Positions 17,962-25,139 of a stretch of DNA of 64,000 bases are shown in pieces. Within the stretch, counting starts at the first letter, position 1. Each line of letters opens with the position of its first letter. Both the position numbers and the translations under genes were made by a program. The notes beneath the pieces are model-generated. The model was not told the origin of the DNA, did no database searches, and saw nothing but the letters and a program-made list of their open reading frames with translations. The stretch is from Pseudanabaena minima (GTDB lineage Bacteria; Cyanobacteriota; Cyanobacteriia; Pseudanabaenales; Pseudanabaenaceae): NCBI RefSeq assembly GCF_051131155.1, contig NZ_CP159508.1, positions 2,852,001 to 2,916,000 of the forward strand. Direction: 5' to 3'.

Positions 17962-18471
17962 GTGATACCAACTCTTGATGTCAAATATGCTTATTCGATG
18001 TGTCTGGGAATAATAATTGCCCTGACAGGTGTTTCCCTATGGCAACGTTTTACGACACATCCACCCCGTGATATTCCCGAAAATACTGAAGCAGCCAAGG
18101 TGATTGTCCCTCCTCTACCTGCCACTTTTACGCGCCCCAGTCTCAATGATGGCGAGAATATTGGCAGCCTGCGCGTCGGCAATCGCACCGATCGCTCCGT
18201 GCGAATTGTCCTATTTTCGCGAGTTACCTCCCAAAATGTGTGGCAAGCGATCGAGCCTCTGAATTGGGACTTCGCCCCCAACGAAGGTGGTAAAGAGGGC
18301 TTATTGCTATCTTTGCCAAATTATAAAATTGCGATCGGTAAAGGCGATGTGATTTTTGCCTTTGCCACCGATGGCTCCCGTACTTACTGGGGACCCAATA
18401 TTGTTGGTGAAACCGATGCCCCATTTTGGGATAGCCAAAACAAAGAATGGAGCATGGTATTGCAACCTTAA
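17962..18471 (+). CDS. single-pass membrane-anchored hypothetical protein
   Basis: A 169-residue protein from a GTG start. One N-terminal transmembrane segment (about 12-28, CLGIIIALTGVSLW), a Pro-rich linker, then a beta-rich domain of about 110 residues containing GSLRVGNRTDRSVRIVLFSR and KGDVIFAFATDGSRTYWGPN. Conserved-looking Trp, Gly and Asn positions suggest a folded periplasmic domain, but I do not recognise the family. It converges on the 366-residue gene across two hairpins. Confidence 0.75.
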   Translation: MIPTLDVKYAYSMCLGIIIALTGVSLWQRFTTHPPRDIPENTEAAKVIVPPLPATFTRPSLNDGENIGSLRVGNRTDRSVRIVLFSRVTSQNVWQAIEPLNWDFAPNEGGKEGLLLSLPNYKIAIGKGDVIFAFATDGSRTYWGPNIVGETDAPFWDSQNKEWSMVLQP

Positions 18472-18473
18472 TG

Positions 18474-18515
18474 TCAAGCAGTAGTGGCAATTCAGGAATT
18501 GCCACTACTGCTTGA
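18474..18515. repeat. palindrome after the 169-residue gene
   Basis: Arms TCAAGCAGTAGTGGCAATTC and near-complement, 3 bp after the stop codon. No T-run. It is immediately followed by a second hairpin. Confidence 0.75.
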
Positions 18516-18563
18516 TAGCTAAAAAAGAACCTCTCGCAATGCGAGAGGTTCTTTTTTAGCTAT
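18515..18563. terminator. bidirectional terminator hairpin, GCAATGC tip
   Basis: Arms ATAGCTAAAAAAGAACCTCT and complement. A-run on one side and T-run on the other give a U-tract in both directions between convergent genes. It overlaps the stop of the minus-strand gene. Confidence 0.85.
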
Positions 18564-19656
18564 CAGTAGGCTCTTTGCGCTTAATTAATGGCTTTGGCAC
18601 GGGTGGGCGATCTTCTGAAGAAAATCTAGGACGTGGTGGATAAAAAGAACCATCACCGCCATCACCTGCATAGGACGGCTTAAATGGGCGATCGCTATAG
18701 GGGCGATCGTTATATTTTCTTGGGGCAAACTTACCACCACCACTAGGACGACCCTTAAATTGAGATCCACGCTTACCCTTGTAAGGAATAATCCCAATAA
18801 ACTCACCGTCAATAATTGTTAAAACATCGCCTTGACGCTGCACATTCACACTCCAGAATTGTCCAACGGCATCAGTTGGCAATAACCCTGTAAGACGGAC
18901 TTTGAACTTACTATATTCCTTGGTAACTTTATCTTTTTGCTTATCAAACTTTTGCTCGGTACGGCGCACCTTAACAATTACTGAATTATCTTCGGTAGAC
19001 TGACTAGAGATCTCGCCCCGTATTGAGAAATAACCATCTTCAACGTTAGGCTCGATGGGTATATCAGTTTTGCCAAGCTCAACAGGAGCCCACACGCCAG
19101 ATATCTGCACATGTAATTTGCCTGCTTTATCATTGGTGCGTGGATATACTACCCACAAATATTCGCGATCGCTTTCTAAACGCTTTTTAACAATCGAAAT
19201 AATCTTGCCAAGTAGTACAGCATCAACTTGAGAACCATCCGTTGTTAGGATATGCCCTTTAGCAAAGTTATCTTCATTAGCAACATATTTCCCATAGATT
19301 ACGCCGATCGCTCTGTACTGAAATGGCTCTGTTGCAGGTGGAATTGGCTGTAAACAGACTTTATTTTCCTTAGAATCTTCAGATTTATCTATAGCTTGAC
19401 TGTCACCAGTACGAATTAAGTTAGGGTTCTTAACTTTTAAAGCAGCAGGAATAATCTTAGGGACAGGTTTAACTGCATCCTCATTCGGCTGCGATGACTT
19501 TTGCTCTTCAGCCTGAGTAGAATCTGGAGGCTTGGGGGCGATAACTTTGACAACTTCTAATTTAGGCAAGTCTTTAATCGGAGGTTTAGGTGTAACAGAT
19601 CTTGGTAGTTTACTATTTGAGTCATCGGATTGGCTGGACTTATTGATTTTACTCAT
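18556..19656 (-). CDS. hypothetical protein with disordered ends and Gly/Arg-rich tail
   Basis: A 366-residue protein in three parts. Residues 1-110 are Ser/Pro/Lys-rich and probably disordered. Residues 110-285 are a folded region (FQYRAIGVIYGKYVANEDN, EYLWVVYPRTND, FWSVNVQRQGDVLTIIDGEF) with many beta-prone stretches. Residues 290-366 are rich in Gly, Arg, Pro and Tyr (KGKRGSQFKGRPSGGGKF) as in RNA-binding tails. The combination suggests an RNA- or ribosome-associated protein, but no family is recognised. A purine-rich ribosome site (GGAGG) precedes the ATG. Upstream is a 600-bp spacer. Confidence 0.75.
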   Translation of the reverse strand: MSKINKSSQSDDSNSKLPRSVTPKPPIKDLPKLEVVKVIAPKPPDSTQAEEQKSSQPNEDAVKPVPKIIPAALKVKNPNLIRTGDSQAIDKSEDSKENKVCLQPIPPATEPFQYRAIGVIYGKYVANEDNFAKGHILTTDGSQVDAVLLGKIISIVKKRLESDREYLWVVYPRTNDKAGKLHVQISGVWAPVELGKTDIPIEPNVEDGYFSIRGEISSQSTEDNSVIVKVRRTEQKFDKQKDKVTKEYSKFKVRLTGLLPTDAVGQFWSVNVQRQGDVLTIIDGEFIGIIPYKGKRGSQFKGRPSGGGKFAPRKYNDRPYSDRPFKPSYAGDGGDGSFYPPRPRFSSEDRPPVPKPLIKRKEPTDS

Positions 19657-20303
19657 CTGAACCTCCAGAAAATAAGTTGTCTAATGCGGACTAGACCTTA
19701 CTAAGCAATTGCTAGAAAAATATGTCAATCAATATCGAACCTACTTTTAAATACAGTCTGTATAAAAAGGAATTCTAGTTGAAATATATCTCAGTTAAAA
19801 CTGAAATAAGCCCATATTTAAAACCTACCTAAACTAAGTTCCGCAAAAAAATTAAATATTTAGGTAGTCTAACTTATCCCCTTGCTAATTGGCTTTGTGG
19901 CTTTAGTTTAGTTAGCAACATTGCTGAACTTAGCTTTGATTTTTAAGATGTATATTTAGACATCTTAACTAAACCAAGCATACACCGTTATAAGTCAGAC
20001 CTGCGAATAGTTCCCTGAATGCTTCACAGAATTTCATGGTGGTAGCGATTAAATAATGGTAATTAGATTAAATAATGGTAATTAAATGAAGCAACTTGAC
20101 TTGCCTTGATTATACCAATCCTATATTCATTTGAGAGACTAAATAGCACTTTTGATGCTGATGGTATTAAGGATTTACAAAGGATTTGCGATCCCCGCTA
20201 AATCAGCGCTTACGATACCTTTGTCCTTAAGTTAAGTAAAAACTGTCTTAACTTTGGGAATGCATCATATTGTTCATGGACGTTCATGAATAGAGAGGAT
20301 TTT
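19657..20303. other. 647-bp AT-rich spacer upstream of gnd
   Basis: I see no coding frame. It holds a hairpin at 19943-19968 (arms TTAAGATGT/ACATCTTAA) and an imperfect direct repeat of ATTAAATAATGGTAATTA at about 20048-20085. The rest is AT-rich and should contain the gnd promoter. Confidence 0.6.
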
Positions 20304-21728
20304 ATGGCATCTGACAAGCAAAATTTTGGATTGATTGGTTTGGCTGTGATGGGTGAAAACCTTGCTCTAAACATTGAGCGCAATGGGTTTTCAATGAGTG
20401 TTTATAACCGTAGCCGTGACAAAACCGATAAGTTTTTAGCAACCCGCGCTGCTGGTAAAAATTTCAAAGGCACATTTACGATCGCTGATTTTGTTGCATC
20501 CCTAGAGCGTCCCCGCAAAATGTTAATCATGGTTAAGGCTGGAGCGCCAGTTGATGCAGTTATCAAAGAGCTAATTCCCTTTTTGGATGAAGGTGACATT
20601 ATCATTGATGGCGGTAACTCGCTTTATGACGACACCGATCGCCGCACTGTGGAGCTAGAGAAAATTAATCTCAAATTCATCGGTATGGGCGTAAGTGGTG
20701 GTGAAGAAGGTGCACTTAATGGTCCAAGCATGATGCCCGGCGGTCAAAAGTCAGCCTATGCAGAAATTGAGCCAATCGTGACCAAGATTGCGGCTCAAGT
20801 TGATGATGGCGCTTGTGTGACCTACATTGGCAAGGGCAGTGCGGGGCATTATGTGAAAATGGTGCATAACGGCATTGAGTACGGCGATATGCAATTGATT
20901 GCTGAGGCTTACGATTTGCTTAGCACTGGTTTAGGCTTGACAGCAAGTGAACTGCATGAAACTTTCACGGCATGGCGGACATCTGAGCTTGATTCTTATC
21001 TAATCGATATCACGGCAGATATTTTTACGAAGATTGACGATCTCACAGGAGATGCGTTGGTCAATAAAATTCTTGATGCGGCTGGGCAAAAGGGGACAGG
21101 TAAATGGACGGTACAGAGTGCCTTTGATTTGGGTGTTCCGATCCCCACGATGATCGCGGCAGTAACTGCACGGGTAATGTCTTCCTATAAAGAAGAGCGG
21201 GTTGCAGCTTCTAAGGTGCTCAAAAGTTCGACTTCTGGTAAGTATGAAGGCGATCGCCAAGAATTTATTGATGCGGTACGTGACGCGCTCTACTGTTCTA
21301 AGATTTGTTCCTATGCTCAGGGCATGGCGCTACTTGGTGCGGCTTCCCGTGACTTTGGTTATGACTTAAATCTGGGTGAAATCGCCCGTATTTGGAAAGG
21401 TGGTTGCATTATCCGTGCGGCTTTCCTTGACAAGATCAAATTGGCTTTTCAGCGTAACCCTCAACTGCCTAACCTGTTGGTTGATCCCGATTTCAAAGAA
21501 ACAATTCTTACCAAAGAATTGGCATGGCGCAAGGTAGTTGTAGCGGCGGCACAGTTGGGTATTCCAATCCCCGCGTTTAGTGCATCTCTTGATTATTTCG
21601 ATAGTTATAGACGCGATCGCCTACCTCAAAACTTGACACAGGCTCAGCGTGATTACTTCGGTGCACATACCTACGAGCGTACCGACAAACCCAGAGGCGA
21701 ATTTTTCCACACCGAGTGGATGAAGTAA
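20304..21728 (+). CDS. gnd: 6-phosphogluconate dehydrogenase, decarboxylating
   Basis: A 474-residue NADP-dependent enzyme of the oxidative pentose phosphate pathway, giving ribulose 5-phosphate, CO2 and NADPH. N-terminal nucleotide-binding motif GLIGLAVMGENLALN. Substrate-binding and catalytic region FIGMGVSGGEEGA and KGSAGHYVKMVHNGIEYGDM (catalytic Lys and neighbouring Asn). C-terminal ending with the family's HTEWMK tail region. The ATG at 20304 has an AGAGAGG ribosome site 6 bp upstream. The in-frame ATG at 20286 lies upstream of that site and is rejected. Length is typical. Confidence 0.97.
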   Translation: MASDKQNFGLIGLAVMGENLALNIERNGFSMSVYNRSRDKTDKFLATRAAGKNFKGTFTIADFVASLERPRKMLIMVKAGAPVDAVIKELIPFLDEGDIIIDGGNSLYDDTDRRTVELEKINLKFIGMGVSGGEEGALNGPSMMPGGQKSAYAEIEPIVTKIAAQVDDGACVTYIGKGSAGHYVKMVHNGIEYGDMQLIAEAYDLLSTGLGLTASELHETFTAWRTSELDSYLIDITADIFTKIDDLTGDALVNKILDAAGQKGTGKWTVQSAFDLGVPIPTMIAAVTARVMSSYKEERVAASKVLKSSTSGKYEGDRQEFIDAVRDALYCSKICSYAQGMALLGAASRDFGYDLNLGEIARIWKGGCIIRAAFLDKIKLAFQRNPQLPNLLVDPDFKETILTKELAWRKVVVAAAQLGIPIPAFSASLDYFDSYRRDRLPQNLTQAQRDYFGAHTYERTDKPRGEFFHTEWMK

Positions 21729-21740
21729 AATTTACCAGAG

Positions 21741-21773
21741 CATAAAAAAGGGCGCTTTGCGCTCTTTTTTATG
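21741..21773. terminator. bidirectional terminator hairpin, GCTTTGC tip
   Basis: Arms CATAAAAAAGGGCGC and complement around TTT, with U-tracts in both directions. It serves gnd and the convergent HAD gene, whose stop lies at its right edge. Confidence 0.85.
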
Positions 21774-22236
21774 TTCTCAATGTGCTTAAGTACTGGATAA
21801 GTTTTGTAGCTGAATTATTGTCAAACCCAATATAAGGATCAGTTGCAACAACTGGGGCATTTGGTGCGTAATGTTCAGGAATATCATCAACTGCTACCCA
21901 ACAGGAGCCTTCTGCTTGATTTTGTCTGAGATATTCAAGAACCTCCTGATGACGGAGAAACTGAAAATTGTGGATAATAGTGGTTTCTAAGAGAGGAGTT
22001 GCACCAACTATCCGCGCGGTAATATCTGACGAAAAAAGTGGGGGGATTACTTCAAAGGGAAAAATCTCTCGCCACGAAGAGCTTATGACCACTTTTGCCT
22101 CAGTGAATCTCCGCAGAACATTTTCAAATTTTTCAAGACATTCGGGATCAAATTTCATGTAATCATCTTGTGGAATTGGCTTGTCAAACTTTTTCTCAGG
22201 GACAAGCACTCCATCAATATCTAAGAAAATCCACAT
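21769..22236 (-). CDS. HAD-superfamily protein of the SAK-type subgroup
   Basis: A 155-residue protein starting MWIFLDIDGVLVPEKK, the HAD motif I with D6 and D8. Motif II is VVISSSWRE (Ser and the following SWR as in HAD domains associated with RNA-repair polyproteins). The motif IV-like VAVDDIPEHY lies at about residues 114-123. The small size and absence of a cap domain fit the stand-alone HAD_SAK type. A phosphatase acting on nucleic acid ends or a small phosphoester is possible, but the substrate is unknown. It is divergent from anmK with a 51-bp spacer. Confidence 0.8.
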   Translation of the reverse strand: MWIFLDIDGVLVPEKKFDKPIPQDDYMKFDPECLEKFENVLRRFTEAKVVISSSWREIFPFEVIPPLFSSDITARIVGATPLLETTIIHNFQFLRHQEVLEYLRQNQAEGSCWVAVDDIPEHYAPNAPVVATDPYIGFDNNSATKLIQYLSTLRT

Positions 22237-22287
22237 TGATATTTAATAATAGTTGTATCAACATTCATCATATTTGTATTAGCAGAA

Positions 22288-23460
22288 TTGACACACCTAA
22301 CAACGGACAAAATATTAGCGATCGGCTTAATCAGTGGCACATCGGTAGATGGCATTGATGCGGCTCTGGTGGAAATTATCGATCGCCATGAGAAACTTGA
22401 AACTAACTTAATCGCAGGACATACCTATCCCTATGCTGCTGATCTGCGTACCGAGATATTAGCTGTCTGTGCAGGTGCGCCGCGATCGCTACAACAAATA
22501 TGTGAACTTGACGATCGCATAGCTGAGAGCTTTGCCCAAGCCGCGATCGCGATTATGGCAAAAGGCGATCGCTTACCAGATTTGATTGCTTCCCACGGTC
22601 AAACAGTATTTCATCGCCCACCAGTCACTCCACAAGATGGTAAAACTGGACTCGGCTATTCGGTGCAATTGGGGCGAGGTGCAGTAATTGCCGAATTAAC
22701 AGGAATTAAAACCATCAGTGATTTCCGAGTTGCCGATATTGAAGCAGGTGGACATGCGGCTCCCCTAGTACCAATGCTAGATATTTTAATGCTATCTGAT
22801 CCTACAAAATATCGCGTTTGCCAGAATATTGGTGGTATTAGTAATTTGACCTACTTGCCTCCCAAAGCTCTAGAACATCCAGAACAAGTTTTTGGGTTTG
22901 ATAATGGTGCTGGTAATGTCCTGCTCGATATGGCATCACAAAAATTATTCGGTGTTTCGTTTGATGCAGATGGTGCGATCGCTCGACAAGGTAAACCAAA
23001 TTTAGTTTTAATCAATCAATGGTTAGAGCAAGAATTTTTTCTCACTCCTCCCCCAAAATCTACAGGACGCGAATTATTTAGTCCTGAATATTTAGAACAA
23101 TGCTTGAGTGAATGCCAAGGTTTAAGCAATGGTTTAAGTAATTACGATATTCTCGCCACACTGACGGAATTTACAGCTAGAGCGATCGCCAAAAGTTATC
23201 GTGACTTTCTGCCCGTATTTCCCGATGAAGTTTTAATCGGTGGTGGTGGTGGTCATAATAGCTATTTGATGGAGCGCTTACAGGATTTAGTTAAACCTGC
23301 GATCGTAATGCGTACCAATGACTGTGGCATTGATAGCGATAGTAAAGAAGCGATCGCTTTTGCAGTGTTGGGATATTTACGCTTAAAAGAACGTTATGGC
23401 AATTTGCCTAGTGTCACTGGAGCCAAGAGATCGGTTTTATTAGGTAAAATTTTTCCATAA
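22288..23460 (+). CDS. anmK: anhydro-N-acetylmuramic acid kinase
   Basis: A 390-residue kinase that phosphorylates and opens 1,6-anhydro-MurNAc during peptidoglycan recycling. The N-terminal GLISGTSVDGIDAALVEI is the family signature with ATP-binding Ser/Thr. LIASHGQTVFHRP and the catalytic-region DFRVADIEAGGHAAPLVPM follow, with VCQNIGGISNLTYLP in the middle and LIGGGGGHN near the C-terminus. All characteristic blocks are present. The only start consistent with the motif is a TTG at 22288. No strong ribosome site is seen, so expression may be modest. Confidence 0.95.
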   Translation: MTHLTTDKILAIGLISGTSVDGIDAALVEIIDRHEKLETNLIAGHTYPYAADLRTEILAVCAGAPRSLQQICELDDRIAESFAQAAIAIMAKGDRLPDLIASHGQTVFHRPPVTPQDGKTGLGYSVQLGRGAVIAELTGIKTISDFRVADIEAGGHAAPLVPMLDILMLSDPTKYRVCQNIGGISNLTYLPPKALEHPEQVFGFDNGAGNVLLDMASQKLFGVSFDADGAIARQGKPNLVLINQWLEQEFFLTPPPKSTGRELFSPEYLEQCLSECQGLSNGLSNYDILATLTEFTARAIAKSYRDFLPVFPDEVLIGGGGGHNSYLMERLQDLVKPAIVMRTNDCGIDSDSKEAIAFAVLGYLRLKERYGNLPSVTGAKRSVLLGKIFP

Positions 23461-23489
23461 AAAAGGGAGCGCTAAGCGCTCCCTTTTTT
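23459..23489. terminator. bidirectional terminator hairpin, GCTAAGC tip
   Basis: Arms AAAAAAGGGAGCGC and complement around TAA, between convergent anmK and rpsB. U-tract in both directions. Confidence 0.9.
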
Positions 23490-23503
23490 GTAATTGAGTA
23501 GCT

Positions 23504-24286
23504 TTATGCTACTTCTTCTTCCTCATCACCAGTGATGATAGATTCATCTTCAATATAAGCTTCAGCGTCTTCAGCAGAAACTTCATACTCGATGTCTTCG
23601 ATGTCGCCGTGACGACCTTCGTAGATCGCATCTGCAAGTTTGCCAACAATCAACTTGATTGAGCGAATTGCATCATCGTTTGCAGGAATTCCGATATCAA
23701 CGCTATCGGGATCACAATTGGTATCAAGCAAAGAGACAATGGGAATCTTCAACTTTTGGCATTCTTGAACGGCATTGTACTCACGCTTGTGGTCAACCAC
23801 GATCACGATGTCGGGTGGCTTACGCATAAGCTTGATCCCACCAAGGTACTTACGGAGCTTTTCCATTTCGCGGCGAAGGGTGGATGCTTCCTTCTTAGGA
23901 AGGCGATCTAATGCACCGCTTTCGTCGCGACGTTCGAGATCCTTGAGACGATCAACACGGGTTTTGATCGTTGTCCAGTTGGTGAGCATTCCACCTAACC
24001 AGCGTTGGTTGATGTAGTAGCTACCGCAACGGGCTGCTTCTTGAGCAATCAGACCAGCAGCTTGACGCTTGGTGCCAACAAACAATACTTTCTTGCCTTG
24101 CTCGGAAGCCTGACGCAAATAAGCATAAGCTTCTTCGAGGTACTGTGCGGTTTGCACAAGGTCAATAATATGAACGCCATTACGCTCGGTGAAGATGTAA
24201 GGCTCCATCTTGGGGTTCCAGCGACGGGTTTGATGCCCGAAGTGAACACCCGACTCTAGCAATTGGGCTAGGGTTACGACTCCCAT
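23504..24286 (-). CDS. rpsB: 30S ribosomal protein S2
   Basis: A 260-residue ribosomal protein. It starts MGVVTLAQLLESGVHFGHQT, with RWNPKMEPYIFTERNGVHII, VLFVGTKRQAAGLI and YYINQRWLGGMLTNW, all diagnostic of bacterial S2. The C-terminus is an acidic extension of about 30 residues (DIEDIEYEVSAEDAEAYIED). S2 joins late in 30S assembly and recruits S1. A GGAGAA ribosome site precedes the ATG. Unlike in many bacteria, tsf does not follow within the window; the next minus-strand position is the terminator with anmK. Confidence 0.98.
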   Translation of the reverse strand: MGVVTLAQLLESGVHFGHQTRRWNPKMEPYIFTERNGVHIIDLVQTAQYLEEAYAYLRQASEQGKKVLFVGTKRQAAGLIAQEAARCGSYYINQRWLGGMLTNWTTIKTRVDRLKDLERRDESGALDRLPKKEASTLRREMEKLRKYLGGIKLMRKPPDIVIVVDHKREYNAVQECQKLKIPIVSLLDTNCDPDSVDIGIPANDDAIRSIKLIVGKLADAIYEGRHGDIEDIEYEVSAEDAEAYIEDESIITGDEEEEVA

Positions 24287-24303
24287 TTAAGTTTTCTCCT
24301 GTG

Positions 24304-24366
24304 TTCGGGTTTATCCTTGCGCCTGAGATGGAATCTAGTAGTTACAAGTAACTCTAAACACCCGAA
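24304..24366 (-). promoter_or_regulatory. structured 5' leader of rpsB, candidate autoregulatory RNA
   Basis: In mRNA sense, TTCGGGTGTTTA can pair with TAAACCCGAA 51 bases later, a 10-bp stem with a 2-base bulge. Inside it lies AGTTAC-TT-GTAACT. The stem ends 17 bases before the start codon, next to the ribosome site. Ribosomal protein leaders that bind their own product are common. Binding by S2 here is inference. Confidence 0.5.
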
Positions 24367-24456
24367 ACCTCAAGCGTGTGTTTTTTAACAGCTTGTCTAG
24401 GATAGCGCATATGTGGCTCAATAGCAAAAGGCGATCTCCTAATTCTCTGCCCAAAA

Positions 24457-24999
24457 TTAAAACAGGCGATCGCTTTGTTGTTTTTGCGGAGGAGGTAGCC
24501 TCATTATTTTGCTTTTAGGTTTCCATATATTTGTAGGTTTTATATAGCCCCAATAACCTGTACCATCTTCGATTCCAATAATATTGTTTCCCATACTTTC
24601 AAGTAAAGCAACCATGCACCCCGTGCCACCATATGGATAAGAATATGGACTGAATTGGAGTTGATAGACTTTACCAACTTTAACAATTGCAATTAGTTGA
24701 TATTCACCGCTCCAGAATGCATCATACATGGACTCCAAATCCCAGCCTGGAGTTGGCATATTTGCAGAGTGACGAATTTCTATTGGTGTAGAAAACCAAA
24801 ATTGATTCCATTCTTTGAACTCTTCTTCTGTAAAGTTTGTAAAGTAACTTTTCTCAGATTCGTTTAGTGAATTGGTAATATATTCTTCATTTGGATTTCT
24901 ACCAGATTCTTTTTCCACCTTGATGATTTCAAAAATCTGATTTGTTCTATTCAAACTATGAGCACTGATAGGTTCAAATTCAATGTAACAATTTTCCAT
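24457..24999 (-). CDS. hypothetical protein, 180 residues
   Basis: A soluble, acidic N-terminus (FEIIKVEKESGRNPNEEYIT) and an aromatic-rich middle (FKEWNQFWFSTPIEIRHS, WDLESMYDAFWSGEYQL). The C-terminal part has SPYSYPYGGTGCMVALLESM and GTGYWGYIKPTNIWKPK. The Gly/Tyr/Trp-rich C-terminal pattern looks like a compact beta domain. No signal peptide, membrane segment or known family is recognised. It may belong to the immunity-like or SUFU-like hypothetical proteins common in cyanobacteria, which is a guess. It is the last gene before a palindrome and a kinase gene on the same strand. Confidence 0.65.
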   Translation of the reverse strand: MENCYIEFEPISAHSLNRTNQIFEIIKVEKESGRNPNEEYITNSLNESEKSYFTNFTEEEFKEWNQFWFSTPIEIRHSANMPTPGWDLESMYDAFWSGEYQLIAIVKVGKVYQLQFSPYSYPYGGTGCMVALLESMGNNIIGIEDGTGYWGYIKPTNIWKPKSKIMRLPPPQKQQSDRLF

Positions 25000-25047
25000 A
25001 TGTGTGAGTTTAACTATGTATAGCTGCCGCCATTCTTGTTAGTATAT

Positions 25048-25102
25048 AAAACCCAAATATTGTGAGTCGGCGCAAAGCGCCGACTCACAATATTTGGGTT
25101 TT
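25048..25102. repeat. palindromic element with GGGTTTT-GATTTGTC flank (family B)
   Basis: Arms AAAACCCAAATATTGTGAGT and complement, tip GCAAAGC. The right flank GGGTTTTGATTTGTCCT matches those at 36862-36880 and 40461-40478. It lies between the kinase and the 180-residue gene. Confidence 0.85.
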
Positions 25103-25139
25103 GATTTGTCCTGATAATTGCAGACCCCTAATGTCCTTG

